This document shows, piece by piece, positions 61,208 to 64,000 of a DNA stretch of 64,000 bases (the first letter of the stretch is position 1; each line of letters starts with the position of its first letter). The notes beneath the pieces were generated by a model, which had not been told where the DNA came from, searched no databases, and saw only the letters and a list, made by a program, of their open reading frames with translations. The stretch covers positions 372,001 through 436,000 of the forward strand of contig CAWBIT010000005.1 of the NCBI GenBank assembly GCA_963789025.1. The letters run 5' to 3'. Origin of the DNA: AP-15 sp963789025 (GTDB lineage: Bacteria; Pseudomonadota; Alphaproteobacteria; ATCC43930; CGMCC-115725). The translations under genes were made by a program, and so were the position numbers.

Positions 61208-62785
61208 TTACACCCGCCGCACGCCGTAGAACTGCGGCCAGCCGTCGCGCACATCCTGCAGATAGGAGTGGAAGGCGAACGGCTGGTCGTACATGCCGAG
61301 CGGCACATAGGTGGGGTTCTGCCAGAATTCCTCCTGCATCTCGCGGCAGATTTTTTGCTGTACCTCGAGGTCCGGCGCATCGAACCAAGCCTCCCGCAAT
61401 GCCTCCATTTTCGGGTCGCTCGGCCAGCCGAACCAGGCATCGGCGCCGCTCGCGCGGATCGCGATATCGGGGCCGGGCGAGATATTCCCCATGCCGCCGA
61501 GATAGGTGTAGAAGATGTTCCAGCCGCCCTTGTCGACCGGCTCGCGGCTCGCGCGCCGCGCGACGACGCTGCCCCATTCCATCGTCTGCAAATCGATGTT
61601 CATGCCGATGCGCTGCAGCACGTCAGTGGCGACCTGTGCCTCGGCAAAGATCGTCGGGATGGTCGAGGCGGCGAGGACCACCACCCGCTCGCCCTTATAA
61701 CCCGCCTCGGCGAGCTCATGTTTTATCCGGTTGAGATCCTTTGGTCCTCGCGTGATCTCGACACCGACCGTGCTCGCCATCGGGGTTCCCGGCACAAAGA
61801 GCCCGACATCGGTCTTGATCAAACTCGGCTCTGCCCCGGCGACCGCGGTCATGACCTCCTTCTGGTCCATTGCGGACAGCACGACGCGGCAAACCGCGGG
61901 ATTGTCGAATGGAGGGTATAAATGGTTGAAGCGGAGGCAACCGATCTCCCCGGTGCGGTCCTTGACCGTGATTACCAGATCCTTGTTGCGTTTGAGTTGA
62001 GGGACAAGGTCGATCGTCGGGTTTTCCCACCAATCGATCTCGCCCTGCGCGAGCGCCGCCGAGGCGGTAGAGGGATCCTGCACGAAATTCCACACTACGC
62101 GGTCGACATAAACCACCTTGGGACCGGCGCTGAAGCTTGGTTTTCCCTCGGAGCGCGGGACATAATCCGGGTTCTTATCGAACACGACGCGCTGGCCGGG
62201 TATGCGCTCGGACGCCACGAATTTGAACGGCCCGGAGCCGACCGCTTCCTTGATCTGCTCAAAGGCGTCGGTTTTTGCCAACTGCTCCGGCATAATCGAG
62301 CAATAGGGCTCCGCCAGTGCATCCGGCAATAGTGGAAACGGCCTTTTGAGGCGAAAGCGGATTACACGGTCGGACACGGCGGAGAGCTCGTCGGTGCGGG
62401 CCATCAGCGCCTGCCCCAGTGGATAGCGCTTGGCCCATCGCCTGATCGTGGCGATACAGTCGCGCGCCAGGACCGGCGCGCCGTCGTGAAATTTCAAGCC
62501 TTCGCGCAGTGTCAGGTCCCATTGCTTTCCGCCATCTTCGGTCGTATGGGCTTGGACCATCTGCGGCTGGGCCCTGAATTCCGCATCATAGCCGTAGAGC
62601 GTGTCGTAAACGGCCAATGAAAAATTTCGGGTGATGTCCGCGGTGGTCCAGACCGGATCGAGCGAGGCGAGATCGGCGTGCGGTACGAAGTTGATCGTCT
62701 TTTGAGCTTCGGCGCGCACGATTTGCGGGGCCGCCAGCGCTGCCGCTCCCGCGAGGCTGGTCTTGACGAATTCACGTCGGTTCAT
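61208..62785 (-). CDS. Family 5 ABC transporter solute-binding protein (peptide/opine-type), Tat-exported
   Basis: A 525-residue periplasmic binding protein. The twin-arginine signal MNRREFVKTSLAGAAALAAP directs export of a folded protein. SBP_bac_5 landmarks are PHADLASLDPVWTTADITRN, GLKFHDGAPVLARDC, GSGPFKFVASERIPGQRVVF and GEIDWWENPT. It brings a peptide or similar solute to an ABC importer, but no permease or ATPase genes are seen on either side. Confidence 0.92.
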   Translation of the reverse strand: MNRREFVKTSLAGAAALAAPQIVRAEAQKTINFVPHADLASLDPVWTTADITRNFSLAVYDTLYGYDAEFRAQPQMVQAHTTEDGGKQWDLTLREGLKFHDGAPVLARDCIATIRRWAKRYPLGQALMARTDELSAVSDRVIRFRLKRPFPLLPDALAEPYCSIMPEQLAKTDAFEQIKEAVGSGPFKFVASERIPGQRVVFDKNPDYVPRSEGKPSFSAGPKVVYVDRVVWNFVQDPSTASAALAQGEIDWWENPTIDLVPQLKRNKDLVITVKDRTGEIGCLRFNHLYPPFDNPAVCRVVLSAMDQKEVMTAVAGAEPSLIKTDVGLFVPGTPMASTVGVEITRGPKDLNRIKHELAEAGYKGERVVVLAASTIPTIFAEAQVATDVLQRIGMNIDLQTMEWGSVVARRASREPVDKGGWNIFYTYLGGMGNISPGPDIAIRASGADAWFGWPSDPKMEALREAWFDAPDLEVQQKICREMQEEFWQNPTYVPLGMYDQPFAFHSYLQDVRDGWPQFYGVRRV

Positions 62786-62868
62786 CGGCGGTCAGGCGTC
62801 CATGCTATAGATTTCGGAGAGATCATCATACCCCCGCTTCTCCGGGTGGCCAGCTTACCGCAAAGGCG

Positions 62869-63597
62869 ATGACGCAGAACATCTACGACAACCCGGAGTT
62901 CTTCGAGGGCTACAGCCGATTGAGCCGATCGGTCGAGGGGCTGGACGGCGCCGCAGAATGGCCCGCGCTCAAGACCCTGCTTCCGGAGCTGCGGGACCTC
63001 AGAGTGGTGGACCTCGGCTGCGGCTTCGGCTGGTTCTGCCGTTGGGCGCGGCAGCAAGGCGCGGCGGCAGTCCTCGGCATCGACGTGTCGGAGAAGATGC
63101 TGGCCCGGGCCCGAGCGGCCACGACGGACGCGGCGATTATTTACCTCGAGGCTGATCTGGAAGCCGCCGAGCTTCCCCAGGCGGCATTTGACCTCGCCTA
63201 CAGCTCTCTCGCCCTGCATTACGTCGAGGATCTGGGCGGGTTGCTGGCGAAGGTGCGCCGCGCTCTCGTCCCGGGCGGGCGTTTCGTCTTTTCGGCCGAG
63301 CACCCGATCTTCACCGCACCGACGCAGCCGGGATGGTCGCTCGGCGTGGATGGCCGCAAGATTTGGCCCGTCGACAGCTACCTCTGCGAAGGACCGCGCA
63401 GGACGGACTGGCTCGCCAAGGGCGTAATCAAGCAGCACCGCACCTTGGCGACTTACCTCAATTTGTTGCTGCAACTGGGGTTCGGGCTTTCGCACATCGA
63501 GGAATGGGGTCCGACGGACGAACAGATCGCGGCACGGCCGGCCCTCGCGGATGAACGACAGCGGCCGATGTTCCTGCTGGTCGCCGCTCGACGGTAG
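62869..63597 (+). CDS. Class I SAM-dependent methyltransferase
   Basis: A 242-residue methyltransferase: RVVDLGCGFGWFCRWARQQG for SAM, ACIDVSEKML-type loop (VLGIDVSEKMLARARA), FDLAYSSLALHYVEDL and LVPGGRFVFSAEHPI. This agrees with the UbiE/methyltransferase-11 group, and its C-terminal half is found in small-molecule methyltransferases. The substrate is unknown. It is divergent from the binding-protein gene. Confidence 0.9.
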   Translation: MTQNIYDNPEFFEGYSRLSRSVEGLDGAAEWPALKTLLPELRDLRVVDLGCGFGWFCRWARQQGAAAVLGIDVSEKMLARARAATTDAAIIYLEADLEAAELPQAAFDLAYSSLALHYVEDLGGLLAKVRRALVPGGRFVFSAEHPIFTAPTQPGWSLGVDGRKIWPVDSYLCEGPRRTDWLAKGVIKQHRTLATYLNLLLQLGFGLSHIEEWGPTDEQIAARPALADERQRPMFLLVAARR

Positions 63598-63757
63598 CCG
63601 TAGATAACGACATCGTCCCGCTCGTGCCCAAGGCCGATGCAATTGCCCGATCCAGCGCCCATGAAAATTTCGATTTGAGCACCAGAACGCACGGAATGGC
63701 GTAGGCATTGGCTGGCATGTTTGATGCAGCGATATCGGCGCCTCGTAGGAGGACGCG

Positions 63758-64000
63758 ATGATCGCCCGGGCCGCGCTACCTTTCACCCTCCGTCAAATTC
63801 TCGATCGAGTTGGTCTTGCCTCGATGCCGCAGCGCAGCGGTCCCGTCGGCGGGGTTCGTCTAAACCGCTTGCAGGGTTTGTTCGCCGCGCTCGGAGATTG
63901 GTCGTCAAGGTCGGACCTCGCCCGGCGCGACACAACTCTTTCCGGCGACCGGCCCGAGCGGTTCCGCCGCTTCTGCCAAGATTGCGGAGACGATACCGCG
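63758..64000 (+). CDS. Hypothetical protein, runs off the window end
   Basis: A forward frame of at least 81 codons, open to the last base, starts at an ATG with AGGAGGA five bases upstream. It reads MIARAALPFTLRQILDRVGL onward, Arg-rich, and ends RFCQDCGDDTA with a CxxC. I do not recognise a family. Confidence 0.5.
   Translation, partial: MIARAALPFTLRQILDRVGLASMPQRSGPVGGVRLNRLQGLFAALGDWSSRSDLARRDTTLSGDRPERFRRFCQDCGDDTA

Noticed and set aside
1..64000. CRISPR array, rRNA genes, prophage or replication origin
   Set aside because: No regularly spaced short repeats, no rRNA-like stretch, no phage structural genes and no dnaA-box cluster were noticed.

Overview
The window looks like the chromosome of a high-GC alphaproteobacterium, probably in or near Hyphomicrobiales or Rhodospirillales. 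The evidence is the GC-rich coding, intergenic palindromes of the kind common in Bradyrhizobium-like genomes, a B12-dependent class II ribonucleotide reductase, and a CnoX / LON-domain / Trm112 / DUF971 / UbiH-like neighbourhood. The species cannot be named from sequence alone.

Layout. 1-2.5 kb is a decayed edge: the N-terminal part of an IS5-type transposase, a frameshifted SAM methyltransferase and a frameshifted glycosyltransferase. 2.7-14.1 kb holds catabolic and housekeeping genes: amidohydrolase, Rieske ferredoxin, DJ-1/PfpI protein, YbhB/YbcL protein, RraA-like protein, VOC protein, PepN, a PfkB sugar kinase, a polysaccharide-export lipoprotein and a creatininase-family enzyme. 14.1-18.3 kb holds three tandem paralogous MFS carboxylate transporters. 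18.4-21.2 kb is an MFS gene cut off at its 3' end by an AT-richer insert that carries a DUF2971 protein and an AbiJ-like protein, a probable defence island. 21.6-32.7 kb contains a CobB sirtuin, LLM and NIPSNAP proteins, a binding protein/amidase pair, an aromatic-ring dioxygenase (alpha and beta subunits) with a dihydrodiol-dehydrogenase-like SDR, and a CaiB-type CoA transferase. 33-36.1 kb has a membrane protein/winged-helix operon with a palindrome over its promoter, an enolase-superfamily enzyme, a GlcG-like protein and tRNA-Gly(GCC). 36.2-41.8 kb is the conserved CnoX-LON-Trm112-DUF971 block, a UbiH-like hydroxylase with a cupin, and a flavin/2Fe-2S reductase. 41.8-49.7 kb holds a methyltransferase and a truncated copy of its start, a ribbon-helix-helix-like operon under a perfect 20-bp palindrome, a second enolase-superfamily/RidA pair, VOC and NIPSNAP genes, a Phd/VapC-type toxin-antitoxin pair and an MlrC-like peptidase. 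49.9-56.2 kb is a second accessory segment: an acyl-CoA-dehydrogenase gene fragment, a 1214-residue SIR2 protein resembling defence-associated sirtuins, and an intact two-gene IS with 22-bp inverted repeats. 56.2-64 kb returns to core-like genes: acyl-CoA dehydrogenase family, TenA, NrdJ, DUF29, a Tat-exported peptide-binding protein, a methyltransferase and a gene running off the end.

How it fits together. Much of the window suits uptake and breakdown of aromatic or carboxylic compounds: transporters, ring dioxygenase, SDR, CoA transferase, VOC and amidohydrolase enzymes, and electron-transfer partners scattered at 4.0 kb and 40.8 kb. Two separate AT-richer inserts carry probable anti-phage genes. 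Dispersed palindromic repeats recur between genes, and several genes beside them are broken.
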